Source: UBA1756 sp045627805
GTDB lineage: Bacteria; Bacteroidota; Bacteroidia; Bacteroidales; WCHB1-69
Reading direction: 5' to 3'
DNA length: 10,787 bases
NCBI GenBank assembly: GCA_045627805.1
Contig: JAZQOJ010000124.1
Span: 1-10,787 of the forward strand
The position numbers and the translations under genes were made by a program. Numbering within the stretch: the stretch's first letter is position 1; every line of letters begins with the position of its first letter. A model generated the notes under the pieces. The model did not search any database. It was not told the origin of the DNA and worked only from the letters and a program-made list of their open reading frames with translations. Shown piece after piece: positions 1-7,140 of the stretch.

Positions 1-77
1 CGACGAGTGTTTCCGGGCGATATTCCTCAAGGACCAAAATAATCGGATTTTAACGAAGAAGTCGGGTGTGTTTTACC

Positions 78-95
78 TAAATTTGTGTAATTTTG
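78..95 (+). promoter_or_regulatory. Two overlapping-phase Bacteroidota -7-like boxes inside the Rpn reading frame
   Basis: TAAATTTG (78-85) and TAATTTTG (88-95) both fit the Bacteroidota -7 consensus TAnnTTTG, ten bases apart and 60-70 bases before the ATG at 155. No TTTG -33 box sits 19-21 bases upstream of either. They lie in codons for Asn-Leu-Cys-Asn-Phe, so chance is a real possibility. If active, they would drive the C-terminal ORF alone. Confidence 0.2.
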
Positions 96-154
96 CAGCG
101 CAGCAGGAAGATGTCTCGGCCGAGCTCCGGCAGTGGCTGTATGTGCTGTAGAAT

Positions 155-574
155 ATGCAGGACTTCGGCGAGGCGGACTACGAGAGGCAGGAGGGCATCT
201 TCCAGGACCTGCTTGACGAATGTAGGGTTTCAAAAATGAGCAAGATGGAAAAGGAGAGCTACGAGAAGAGCATCCTGGAGTACGAGGACGTGCAGGAGGC
301 GAATGCCTACGCGAGGGAGCTCGCCGCCAAAGAAGCGTATGGAAAGGGGGTAAAGGAAGGACGGGAAGAAGGGATGCAGAAAGGACGGGCGGAAGGAATG
401 GAAAAGGGAAGAGAGGAAGGAATGACGAAAGGAAGAGAGGAGGGAATTGAAAAAGGAATGCAGAAAGCCAAGACAACTATTGCCATAACTATGCTTGGAA
501 AAGGTATGGATGTCGCCACCATTTCCGAAGTCACGGGGCTGCCGGAAGAGGAGATCAACAAGATGGCGGAGTAG
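155..574 (+). CDS. C-terminal fragment of Rpn-family protein, possibly translated on its own (139 aa)
   Basis: The first ATG after the amber codon, six bases downstream of it, opens a 139-codon ORF. Residues 1-60 are a charged, probably helical segment. Residues 67-98 are four 8-residue repeats of the GREEGM type. Residues 107-139 form a compact tail that resembles the small helical domain ending many Rpn and PDDEXK transposase-like proteins. There is no catalytic PD-(D/E)XK motif in this part, so it cannot be a nuclease alone. It may be only a relic. The alternative is that it is a functional small protein: in Escherichia coli, Rpn C-terminal domains are made from internal starts and restrain the full-length toxic nuclease. 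Later ATGs at 236 and 245 are other possible starts. Confidence 0.45.
   Translation: MQDFGEADYERQEGIFQDLLDECRVSKMSKMEKESYEKSILEYEDVQEANAYARELAAKEAYGKGVKEGREEGMQKGRAEGMEKGREEGMTKGREEGIEKGMQKAKTTIAITMLGKGMDVATISEVTGLPEEEINKMAE
353..448 (+). repeat. Four tandem 24-bp codon repeats (8-residue GREEGM-type units)
   Basis: The protein units are KEGREEGM, QKGRAEGM, EKGREEGM and TKGREEGI, followed by a degenerate EKGMQKAK. The DNA is almost all purine on this strand. Such charged Gly-containing repeats are typical of the linker between the nuclease core and the C-terminal helix in Rpn-type proteins, and copy number commonly varies because the units can slip. Confidence 0.8.
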
Positions 575-636
575 TTTTATACAGCAGTTCTTTGCTCCTT
601 TCCACCCTGTGGTTAGAAAATCCATTTAATGACAAA

Positions 637-3174
637 CTATTCCATCTCTTCTGGATAATCGTCGTTGCCGTTTTGTTTTTCCTGTCTCTTTTTATAGTTG
701 TTGATTTTGTAGCTAATGGAAAGCGATACGTTAAAGCGGCCTCTCTCGCGGATGCTATAAGCATAGTATCCATAGTTGGGGCGGTAGGAATAGGTTTCGA
801 TTTCTGATTTCCAAGAGCTGACAAGATTGCGGATGTTCAAGCTTACTACGAGTGCCTTGTTCAGGAATGACTTCTTCACGCCCAAGTCAAGTGAGTAGCT
901 GTGTGAGCGTTTGCCCTGTCCTACGCCGCCTGAGCCCCAGCCCATACTTCCCGTGGTGATGCTCGGCGCACGGTAACGGAAGTTGAGTTGCAACGACCAG
1001 TCTTTCGGCAGCGTAAAGGTTTGGTTGAGGCGTGCGTTCCACGACCAGTCGTGGGAAAGGTAGTCATCAATCGGCTCTTCGCTATCAATGATCAAACGAT
1101 ACATACTGCCACTCAGCGTGATGCGCCAGAACTTCCATAGTTGCTGCCCGTAAACGATTTCCAGACCGAAATTCTGACTCTTTTTCAGGTTGCGATAGGT
1201 GGTGAGCGTGTAGGTCTGAATTCCGTCGTCGAGCGTGTCTTGCAGGATTTCGGTATATCGGCTGATGATGTCGTTGCGCTGACGATAATAGGCGGTGACG
1301 CTCAACGATGATTTCTTGATTGCCATCAGATAGCCGAGTTCCAAGGAATTAACGAATTCGGGCATTAGGTTGGGATTGCCGCAACGGTAGTTCTGCTTGT
1401 CAGAAACGTTGAGGAACGGGTTGAGCTGCCAAATGCTGGGGCGGCTCACGCGGCGCGAATAACTGAGTTGCAGCGAGTGCTCTTTGGTGATGTCGTAGCG
1501 GATGTGCGCGGTGGGGAAGAGGTTGTAGTAGTTGCGCTTGTGTATCTCATTGGCTGATTTCAGGTCTGACTTCGTATTGGCGATTTCACCGCGCAACCCC
1601 GCCTGTACTTTCAACTTGTCCCAGAACGAGGTCGAGTAGATGAAATATGCCGCATTGATTAACTCAGTGAAAACGAAGTGGTTGCTTTGTCCAATATCTT
1701 GAATCAGGTTGTCGGCCTCGTTCCCTTCAAAGAAACGGTAGTCTTCTCCGACGGAGCGATAGGAGAGCTTGTAGCCCGTTTCAATGCGTCCTTTCTTGCC
1801 AATGGGAGTCACGAAATCCACTTGTGCAGTGGCGTTCGTGTTGTCGTCAATCGTTGTGGTTTTCTGGTAAATGTCGAGCTGGTCAATGGGGAAGTCGTAA
1901 TCCTCAAAAGTGGTGTCGAGTTGCGTGCGATGGTTGCGCGTGTAATAAAGGTCGGCGGTGAGTTCGCGCCCCTTTACTTCAAACAATTTCTTGTAGTTGA
2001 GCGACGCACTGAAATTGTTGCGCCTCCCGATTGATCCAGAGTTCTGCTCATACTCTTCAAATTTGAAATTCTCACCTAATAATACACTATCATTGAGCAC
2101 GTTAAGTTCGCTGTAGGAACCGCGTCGGTTGTTGTTGTACGAAAAGGTAAAGCTGAGGGTGTTTTTCTTGTTGATGAACCAGTCGATGCCAGTGCGCAGG
2201 TTGTGGTTGTAGCCGTGAAAATCACCATAATTTTGCTGGAAAAGGTGGGTGGTGTCGTCTCCAAACCAGGAGTCGCGGTCCAAAGTCCCTCCGTTCATAT
2301 GCTTGTTCCCTCGAAAGTCATAGTTAAGGAAGATATTGATTTTATTGTAGCTGTAATTCAAATTGAGATTGCCGCTGTAATTGCTCAGCACGGGTTTCTT
2401 GCGAAAGATCTCCATACTTCCGCGCCCACTGATCATCCCGTTGAACCCGCTCTCCTTGCGTTTCTTGAGCACCACGTTCAGAATGCCTGACTCACCATCG
2501 GGTTCCAAACGTGCCGACGGGTTGGTGATGACTTCAATGCTCTCAATCGTGTTGGCGGGAATCTGGTCGAGCGTGAGGTTCGTGGGACGGCCGTCCACCA
2601 GGATGGTCACGTTCTCACTGCCGCGCAAGGTCACGTTGCCTTCCAAGTCCACATCAACTGATGGAATCTCCTCCAAAACTTCTACCGCTGTGGCTCCTTC
2701 TGTGGTAATGCTTGATTCCACGTTGAAAACCTTCTTGTCTAAGTTGCTTTCCAGCATCCCCACTTCGGCCATCACTTTCACACCGCCTAATTGCGTCACT
2801 TTCTCGTCTAACTTTATTTTTTGTGCTTTGTAAATCGGATTGTTCTGGCTGATAATGAACGCGTTAGAATATACACTGTTGTAACTCAGATAGTCAATCT
2901 TGATGATGCATTTCCCAAATGGAATCTCAGGGATGACAAACCGCCCGTTTTCATCGCTCAATCCGTATGCGACGGGAACAGAATCTTTTGCGTTAAGCAC
3001 AAAAATGCTTGCTCCATATAGCGGTTTCCCGAATTCGTCCACCACTCCGCCCGTCAGCACGCCTGTGGTGGAGGTGACCATTTTATTTAAATCTTTTTCT
3101 TGTGAAAATGCTATATTATTGAACAATAATAAAATAAGTGCGAAAACGAAGAGGATTTTTGTGAATTTATGCAT
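637..3174 (-). CDS. Outer-membrane beta-barrel (TonB-dependent-receptor-like) protein with carboxypeptidase-regulatory-like N-terminal domain
   Basis: An 845-residue protein predicted to sit in the outer membrane. The start at 3174 (MHKFTK) is preferred over the in-frame ATG 12 codons upstream because it places a normal signal peptide at the N terminus: basic start, hydrophobic stretch, cleavage near AFS-Q25. Residues about 38-120 look like a carboxypeptidase-regulatory-like beta-sandwich (GGVVDEFGKPLYGASIFVL, then DENGRFVIP). Residues about 145-237 form a plug-like domain (VTLRGSENVTILVDGRP, IESIEVITNPSARL, GILNVVLKK). The rest is rich in alternating aromatic/polar strands typical of the outer-membrane beta-barrel family 3 group, ending at about NVSLSISYKI, then a short charged tail also common in that group. 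It lacks a SusD partner, so a SusC-type glycan role is not supported; the ligand is unknown. A terminator upstream separates it from the arginine deiminase unit. No clear terminator was seen in the 62 bp after its stop, before the converging Rpn ORF. Confidence 0.88.
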   Translation of the reverse strand: MHKFTKILFVFALILLLFNNIAFSQEKDLNKMVTSTTGVLTGGVVDEFGKPLYGASIFVLNAKDSVPVAYGLSDENGRFVIPEIPFGKCIIKIDYLSYNSVYSNAFIISQNNPIYKAQKIKLDEKVTQLGGVKVMAEVGMLESNLDKKVFNVESSITTEGATAVEVLEEIPSVDVDLEGNVTLRGSENVTILVDGRPTNLTLDQIPANTIESIEVITNPSARLEPDGESGILNVVLKKRKESGFNGMISGRGSMEIFRKKPVLSNYSGNLNLNYSYNKINIFLNYDFRGNKHMNGGTLDRDSWFGDDTTHLFQQNYGDFHGYNHNLRTGIDWFINKKNTLSFTFSYNNNRRGSYSELNVLNDSVLLGENFKFEEYEQNSGSIGRRNNFSASLNYKKLFEVKGRELTADLYYTRNHRTQLDTTFEDYDFPIDQLDIYQKTTTIDDNTNATAQVDFVTPIGKKGRIETGYKLSYRSVGEDYRFFEGNEADNLIQDIGQSNHFVFTELINAAYFIYSTSFWDKLKVQAGLRGEIANTKSDLKSANEIHKRNYYNLFPTAHIRYDITKEHSLQLSYSRRVSRPSIWQLNPFLNVSDKQNYRCGNPNLMPEFVNSLELGYLMAIKKSSLSVTAYYRQRNDIISRYTEILQDTLDDGIQTYTLTTYRNLKKSQNFGLEIVYGQQLWKFWRITLSGSMYRLIIDSEEPIDDYLSHDWSWNARLNQTFTLPKDWSLQLNFRYRAPSITTGSMGWGSGGVGQGKRSHSYSLDLGVKKSFLNKALVVSLNIRNLVSSWKSEIETYSYRPNYGYYAYSIRERGRFNVSLSISYKINNYKKRQEKQNGNDDYPEEME

Positions 3175-3219
3175 CGTAATGAGATCAAGTTTATAAAAAA
3201 GAAAACGCAACCCTTGACT

Positions 3220-3272
3220 TTTTTTTGTTTCCTAAGTTTAATTTTTGTGCTATTTTTTTTGAAACAAAAAAA
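3220..3272 (-). repeat. Perfect 12-bp inverted repeat flanking a 29-base spacer, overlapping the terminator U-tract
   Basis: The arms are TTTTTTTGTTTC (3220-3231) and GAAACAAAAAAA (3261-3272). The right arm contains the A-run that becomes the U-tract of the terminator at 3266-3295. The low complexity of the arms makes chance plausible, but the GTTTC/GAAAC core is matched exactly. It could fold as a second hairpin after the terminator in read-through RNA. Confidence 0.35.
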
Positions 3273-3295
3273 CGGACGACCAAGGTCACCCGTTT
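3266..3295 (-). terminator. Intrinsic terminator after the arginine deiminase gene
   Basis: On the minus strand the RNA reads AAACGGGUGAC, CUUG loop, GUCGUCCGUUU, then more U. This gives an 11-bp stem with two adjacent G-U wobbles and a CUUG tetraloop, a known stable loop, followed by a seven-U run whose first three bases close the stem. On the plus strand the same positions give two A-C mismatches, so the structure is built for minus-strand RNA. It begins 23 bases after the arginine deiminase stop codon and ends 91 bases before the next gene start, so it should end the three-gene unit. Confidence 0.85.
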
Positions 3296-3318
3296 GTAAA
3301 TGTAATGCGTATGTTTGA

Positions 3319-4572
3319 TTAGTACGCGGTGTCTTCGCGGTGAATGGGGCAGGTCATACAGCGTGCGCCGCCACCTCCGCGCGGGAGTTCGCTGCCCGCA
3401 AACGTTACCACGCACTTGTCGTAACTGAACGGATCTGCGTGATTGTCAACCACATCTTCTGCTTTCAAAATGTGGAAGCCGGCGTGATCAAGGGCGTCAA
3501 TGGTGTGGCTGTTGCGGCGGTAGCCGATGACGTGATTTTCACCTAAGGCAAAGAAGTTGGCGCCGCTGTGCCATTGCTCGCGTTGCTGCATCCACTCATC
3601 GTCGCCTCCGCAGAATACGGGTTCCAAGTCGATTTTTTGTTGGCGCAGTGCCTCTAGAATGTTTGCGTGCTCTTTCACTTCCATACTTCCATCCGCCTTG
3701 ACCGTCATTTGATAGGTGTGCATCTGGCTGAAAATGCCGGTTTTGCGGATGAGTGGCTCGTATGCCATACAAGTGTGCGGACCGAGGAAAGTGAACACCA
3801 TATCAAGGTGGATGAAGGAGTCGGGCTCGAAGGGAAGTTCCTGTGCGATGATGGTGAAATCGGGAATGCCAGCGTGGGCACGCATTAGGTATTCAATGCC
3901 CAACTTGTTGGTTCTGATTCCATTGCCAACGCAGAGGAGGTTGTTGCGCACAATCTGCACATCGCCACCTTCGGTTCTCGCATCCGGATTGAAGTTTTGA
4001 GCGCAAATGGTTTCCGCTTGAAAATAGTTTTCAAAGATGGCCTTGTAAATCAGCGATTCGCGCACGCGCACGGCAAACGACATCGTATTGATGAGGGCGC
4101 GGTTGTGTACGCAGGAAAGTGCGTCGCGCGTGAAGAACAGGTTGTAGAGCGGCTTCAGCACGTAGCGCTCGTTTTCAAACTTGTCGGGGTCTTTTCCCTT
4201 GCGGAAACGGAAGCCCTCAATCAGTTCTCGTGCCAGGGTCTCGGTGGGATGGGCCAGCAGCTCGTCGGCCAGATAGCCGCAACCATCATTCTGACAGCTT
4301 TTTCGTACTAAATCTTCTGCAATATTCTGATCCTTAAGAACTTCCGATAGGATATCTACTACCTGATAGGTCTTGGTGCATTTTGCTAATGCTCCTGCGA
4401 ACAGACGGTATTCCTCATCCACAATGTTTTTGTTGAGAATATCGCTGTAAAGTGCTTCGTGCGCGTTTTGGGGCGTCATCGCTTCGATTTCCGGACCCGG
4501 TTTGTGAAGCAGAACGGCTTTTAATCGACCAATTTCAGAAAATAGTTTTACGGGGATTCTATCGGTTGCCAT
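3319..4572 (-). CDS. arcA: Arginine deiminase
   Basis: Predicted to hydrolyse L-arginine to citrulline and ammonia in the cytoplasm. The 417-residue length matches the family (about 400-420). It has no signal peptide. The catalytic landmarks of the guanidine-modifying enzyme fold are present in order: SEIGRLKAVLLHKPG near the N terminus, FTRD with Asp150, EGGD with Glu201, HLD with His255 and Asp257, and the nucleophile loop GGGGARCMTCP with Cys405. The C terminus CMTCPI plus an acidic-Tyr ending resembles the Pseudomonas type as I recall it. The loop has Gly400 where many bacterial enzymes carry the Arg of an RGRGG motif. No arcB (ornithine carbamoyltransferase), arcC (carbamate kinase) or arginine/ornithine exchanger lies in the window, so a full ATP-yielding deiminase pathway is not shown here. 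The gene starts 11 bases after the stop of the efflux adaptor gene, so it is probably co-transcribed with it, and it is followed by an intrinsic terminator. The start at 4572 follows an A/T-rich stretch and aligns with the family N terminus. Confidence 0.93.
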   Translation of the reverse strand: MATDRIPVKLFSEIGRLKAVLLHKPGPEIEAMTPQNAHEALYSDILNKNIVDEEYRLFAGALAKCTKTYQVVDILSEVLKDQNIAEDLVRKSCQNDGCGYLADELLAHPTETLARELIEGFRFRKGKDPDKFENERYVLKPLYNLFFTRDALSCVHNRALINTMSFAVRVRESLIYKAIFENYFQAETICAQNFNPDARTEGGDVQIVRNNLLCVGNGIRTNKLGIEYLMRAHAGIPDFTIIAQELPFEPDSFIHLDMVFTFLGPHTCMAYEPLIRKTGIFSQMHTYQMTVKADGSMEVKEHANILEALRQQKIDLEPVFCGGDDEWMQQREQWHSGANFFALGENHVIGYRRNSHTIDALDHAGFHILKAEDVVDNHADPFSYDKCVVTFAGSELPRGGGGARCMTCPIHREDTAY

Positions 4573-4583
4573 AAAGTTTTGAT

Positions 4584-5603
4584 TTATTTAGTAATAAGCT
4601 CAACTTCCATACCGTCGTTGAGTTTGGTGTGCCCGATTGTGACTACGAGGTCGCCATCGGCAACGCCAGAAAGCACTTCGTAGCGGTCGCCCATTCTGCG
4701 GCCCAATTCAACCTTGTTGTATGACACTTTCCCATCTTTATATACGTAAACGTAGCGGTCGCCAGAGCCCTGCTGTTTGATGATGGCCTTGTCGGGAACG
4801 ACCACGTTCTGGTTGGTGCCGTAGTTCATCGTGACGCGGGCGTACATACCGGGACGTACTTTGCCGTTTCCGTTGGGTAATGTGATTTCAACGGGGAAGG
4901 TGTGAGTGCGGGAGTCAATGGTGGGGTAGGGGAGCGTTACGGTTCCCGTGAATTCCTCATTGTCGAAAACCTCTAACTTGACGCTTGCTTTCATCCCCTT
5001 TTTCACAGAAGTATATTGATTTTCAGATACATTGATGTTCATTTTTACGGGCGTGATTTGCTGGATTTGCACAATCGGATTGCCCGCATAGATGTCGCCG
5101 CTGTCGTAATTGCGCATCGTGACTACGCCATTGAGCGGGCTGGTGAGTGTGGTGTTGGTGAGCAGGTTCTGGTAGTTGGTGCGTGCCACTTCCAAAGCGG
5201 TTTTTTGTGCGTCCCAGTCTGATTTTGAAACGCCTCCCACTTTGTAAAGTTCGTCTAATCTCTTGAAGGTCAGCTCGAGGTTGTCCAATTGTGTCTTGGC
5301 TTGGTCGAGGTTGGAGGCATCCATCGAAACGAGTTTTTGACCTTTGCTTACACGGTCGCCCACTTCAACGTAAATCTTTTCGATACGGCCCGCAATGGTG
5401 GGGGCGATGTTGTTGACCGCTTCGGCTTCCACAACTGCGGTGTACTCGTAGAGCTGTTCCACTTCTTCCGTAGTGACTTGCACCACTTCCACTTTGGGTT
5501 TCGATGCCTGTTTTTGAGTTTGATTATCTTCCGTTTTCTTGTTGCAAGCTGCCAGCATAAAAATGGCAGCAACGATGAGTGTGATGTTTTTGAAACTATT
5601 CAT
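4584..5603 (-). CDS. Periplasmic adaptor (membrane-fusion) lipoprotein of an RND-type efflux system
   Basis: A 339-residue adaptor that normally bridges an inner-membrane pump and a TolC channel. A lipobox LAAC places the lipidated Cys at residue 20, after a hydrophobic stretch, so it should be anchored to a membrane and face the periplasm. Residues about 64-95 form the first half of a lipoyl-like domain (APTIAGRIEKIYVEVGDRV). Residues about 97-150 are a short alpha-helical hairpin, and the second lipoyl half follows (LTSPLNGVV). A beta-barrel domain covers about 183-262 (PVKMNINVSENQY, then VRPGMYARVTM) and a membrane-proximal domain covers about 263-339 (VVVPDKAII to the end). This order is that of AcrA/MexA-type adaptors. 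The gene starts 35 bases after the stop of the TolC-family gene. The pump gene that usually comes next is absent and arginine deiminase follows. A MacA-like adaptor for an ABC pump is less likely, given the short hairpin and lipobox, but is not excluded. Confidence 0.9.
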   Translation of the reverse strand: MNSFKNITLIVAAIFMLAACNKKTEDNQTQKQASKPKVEVVQVTTEEVEQLYEYTAVVEAEAVNNIAPTIAGRIEKIYVEVGDRVSKGQKLVSMDASNLDQAKTQLDNLELTFKRLDELYKVGGVSKSDWDAQKTALEVARTNYQNLLTNTTLTSPLNGVVTMRNYDSGDIYAGNPIVQIQQITPVKMNINVSENQYTSVKKGMKASVKLEVFDNEEFTGTVTLPYPTIDSRTHTFPVEITLPNGNGKVRPGMYARVTMNYGTNQNVVVPDKAIIKQQGSGDRYVYVYKDGKVSYNKVELGRRMGDRYEVLSGVADGDLVVTIGHTKLNDGMEVELITK

Positions 5604-5638
5604 AATATTCGTTTTATTCTCTAAATCAAAGTGTTACA

Positions 5639-6955
5639 TTAGTTTTCTTTGCCCATAAGGGTTTCCAGTTCGGTTTTAGCCGACAGGAAATTGTAGATAG
5701 ATTGGTCGTAAAGTAGGCGCGATTGCGTGAGTGCCAGCTCGGCGGAGTTGAGGTCGAGCCAGGTGGCCATCCCCACCTCATATTGTTTTTGCACGATGTT
5801 GTAAGCGCGTTCGGCTTGGAGCATCGTCTCCTTGTTGGAGGTCATATCCTCGATTGCATTGCGCAGGTTGTTGATGTTGTTGTTAACACTGACGCGAAGG
5901 TTGTTCTCCACGTATTTTTTCTGTTCCTCCAGATTCTGGATGGCGATTTGGCTCTGCTTGATTTTGTACGATGTCCCGACCCAGGAAAGGATGGGCACGT
6001 TCAGTGAGAGCCCGATAACGGAGTAGGGGAACCAGTTGAAGTCGCCGCCGTTGCCCATCGCCATATATTGGGCGTTGCCGCTGAAGGCGAGCGTCGGGCA
6101 GGAGGATGCCTTGATGAGTTTGAGACTCATATTGAGCTGGTCTTGCGAAAGGGAGAGCTGTTTGAGGTCGGTGTTGTCGGCCAGGGAAACGGTGCGGGGA
6201 TCCAGCATCTGATAAGAAAGCATATCGTTTTCAAAATCAGAAAGCTGTCCATCGAAAATGATGGGTTCGTTGACATCAACGCCAATGAGCACCTTGAGCA
6301 TCATCGTGGCGAGGCTGACGGAGTTCTCGGCCGCAGTGAGTTGCGGTTTCTGATTCTTCACTTGCACGTCCGCGCGCAGTTTCTCGAAGTCGGAAGCGAG
6401 TCCCTGCTCGTACTTGTCGTTGATGTTGTTGGCTGTGAACTCCACGTTGGCGAAGTTGACTTGGAGCACGCGGTACGAATCTTTGGCGAGGAGGAGCCCG
6501 TAGTAGGCCTTCTTCACTTCGTTGACCAGGGCAACCTTCGATGAGCGGGCGTTCTCAACGGCGATGTCCACGTCCAGTTGCGACAGCTTGAGGTTGTACC
6601 AGGTGGGCGCTGCGACGAGGGGCAGCTGCAAGCTCAGCCCAGCGGCCAGGTTGTGGCTCTTTCCGACCTCGATTTCCATCGACTGTCCGCCCATATCCAT
6701 TGCCATTTTCTGCTTTTGAATGGTGAGCTGGTAACTTCCTGTCGCATTTAATGTGGGAAACAAAGCGGCAATCTGCTCGCTTTTGTAATATTTTTTCGCT
6801 TCAATGTTGCGGTCGGCAATCTTGATGGTGGGATTTTCGCTGAGCGCGATCTGCAATGCTTGTTGTAAGTTGACGTGTACTGAATCTTGTGCGGACGTAG
6901 TTAAGTTGCTAATAATAAATGCAATAACAATGCAAGCGTGTAGAAATTTCTTCAT
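5639..6955 (-). CDS. TolC-family outer-membrane efflux channel
   Basis: A 438-residue outer-membrane channel subunit. I take the start at 6955 (MKKFLHACIV) rather than the longer frame opening at 7144, because the 63 extra codons come from AT-rich control sequence and would hide a clear signal peptide, cleaved near TTSA-Q23. Two internally similar outer-membrane efflux repeats are visible. The first opens with VNLQQALQIALSENPTIKIA and has a long helical stretch near AYYGLLLAKDSYRVLQVN. The second begins around the strand pair GLSLNVPILSW and contains the helix QAERAYNIVQKQYEVGMATWLDL and the final NSAELALTQSRLLYD segment. Together with the adaptor just downstream this should form two-thirds of a tripartite exporter. 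The substrate cannot be told from sequence. Its leader holds a terminator-like hairpin (6992-7019). Confidence 0.92.
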   Translation of the reverse strand: MKKFLHACIVIAFIISNLTTSAQDSVHVNLQQALQIALSENPTIKIADRNIEAKKYYKSEQIAALFPTLNATGSYQLTIQKQKMAMDMGGQSMEIEVGKSHNLAAGLSLQLPLVAAPTWYNLKLSQLDVDIAVENARSSKVALVNEVKKAYYGLLLAKDSYRVLQVNFANVEFTANNINDKYEQGLASDFEKLRADVQVKNQKPQLTAAENSVSLATMMLKVLIGVDVNEPIIFDGQLSDFENDMLSYQMLDPRTVSLADNTDLKQLSLSQDQLNMSLKLIKASSCPTLAFSGNAQYMAMGNGGDFNWFPYSVIGLSLNVPILSWVGTSYKIKQSQIAIQNLEEQKKYVENNLRVSVNNNINNLRNAIEDMTSNKETMLQAERAYNIVQKQYEVGMATWLDLNSAELALTQSRLLYDQSIYNFLSAKTELETLMGKEN

Positions 6956-6979
6956 AATATGTCTTCGTTTTCGTAGCAT

Positions 6980-7019
6980 TTTTTTGTATGCAAAAAACGT
7001 GCCATAAAATCTATGGCAC
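6980..7019 (-). promoter_or_regulatory. Terminator-like hairpin (possible attenuator) in the TolC-family gene leader, with a second hairpin that captures its U-tract
   Basis: On the minus strand GUGCCAUA pairs perfectly with UAUGGCAC (6999-7006 with 7012-7019) around a five-base loop. One base later comes a six-U run (6992-6997), giving the form of an intrinsic terminator 37 bases before the start codon at 6955. Directly downstream, UUUUUUG and CAAAAAA (6980-6997) form another perfect 7-bp inverted repeat that uses the same U-run. This could be leader attenuation, or the end of an unseen short transcript. The 8-bp palindrome could instead be a protein-binding site. Confidence 0.5.
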
Positions 7020-7062
7020 CGCAATGTCATAACGTAGAAGATTCTTATTTGTTTTATGGAAT

Positions 7063-7077
7063 AAAAAAAATTTTTTT
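7063..7077. other. A8T7 tract in the divergent control region
   Basis: Eight A followed directly by seven T, midway between two divergent genes. Phased or long A-tracts stiffen and bend DNA and exclude nucleoid proteins, so this may tune both promoters. Seen directly; the role is inferred. Confidence 0.3.
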
Positions 7078-7132
7078 GATGATTTTTAGGCAACATTTTG
7101 GCGGAAAAAGTAGTATAAGTAAAGTTATTTTG

Positions 7133-7140
7133 TATTTTTG
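7133..7140 (+). promoter_or_regulatory. Bacteroidota -7-like element (TATTTTTG) before the surface-protein gene
   Basis: The octamer matches TAnnTTTG exactly and lies 63 bases before the ATG at 7204, a normal leader length. A TTTG occurs at 7097-7100 but is 32 bases away rather than the usual 19-21, so the -33 half is not supported. Confidence 0.35.

Larger units (their letters stand above)
1..574 (+). pseudogene. Rpn-type recombination-promoting nuclease (PD-(D/E)XK transposase-like), 5' end outside window, split by amber codon
   Basis: Read in the frame starting at base 2, the translation matches the C-terminal half of the Rpn family: a segment like ELRQWLYVL, then NMQDF, a charged helical region, Gly-Arg-Glu-Glu-Gly repeats and a small helix-turn-helix-like tail (TISEVTGLPEEEI). 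Known family members are DNA endonucleases; the nuclease core would lie to the left and is not visible. An in-frame TAG at 149-151 falls exactly where homologues usually carry Lys (WLYVLKNM), so one AAG-to-TAG change explains the break. The frame is open on both sides of the stop, which argues for a recent nonsense mutation or a sequencing error rather than long decay. The natural stop is TAG at 572-574. The family call rests on remembered motif patterns; the break is seen directly. Confidence 0.72.
3266..7019 (-). other. Predicted three-gene transcription unit: TolC-family channel, adaptor, arginine deiminase
   Basis: The three genes share a strand with gaps of 35 and 11 bases. No hairpin-plus-U-tract was seen inside either gap, and a strong intrinsic terminator follows the last gene. 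The leader begins upstream of the hairpin at 6992-7019, but no convincing promoter was recognised on this strand, so the left limit is better supported than the right. Confidence 0.65.

Noticed and set aside
603..613. Small hairpin CCAC-CCT-GTGG after the outer-membrane protein gene as a terminator
   Set aside because: A 4-bp stem with no following U-run is too weak to call.
27..625. Minus-strand open frames opposite the Rpn gene (up to 149 codons, rich in Phe/Ser/Pro/Leu)
   Set aside because: They are complements of the purine-rich GREEGM repeats; composition is low-complexity and no family pattern appears.
592..807. Plus-strand 71-codon frame with hydrophobic residues, like a small membrane protein
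   Set aside because: It mostly overlaps the 3' end of the outer-membrane protein gene on the other strand, whose reading frame is well supported.
3175..3210. Longer start for the outer-membrane beta-barrel protein (12 extra codons)
   Set aside because: The signal peptide is normal only from the ATG at 3174.
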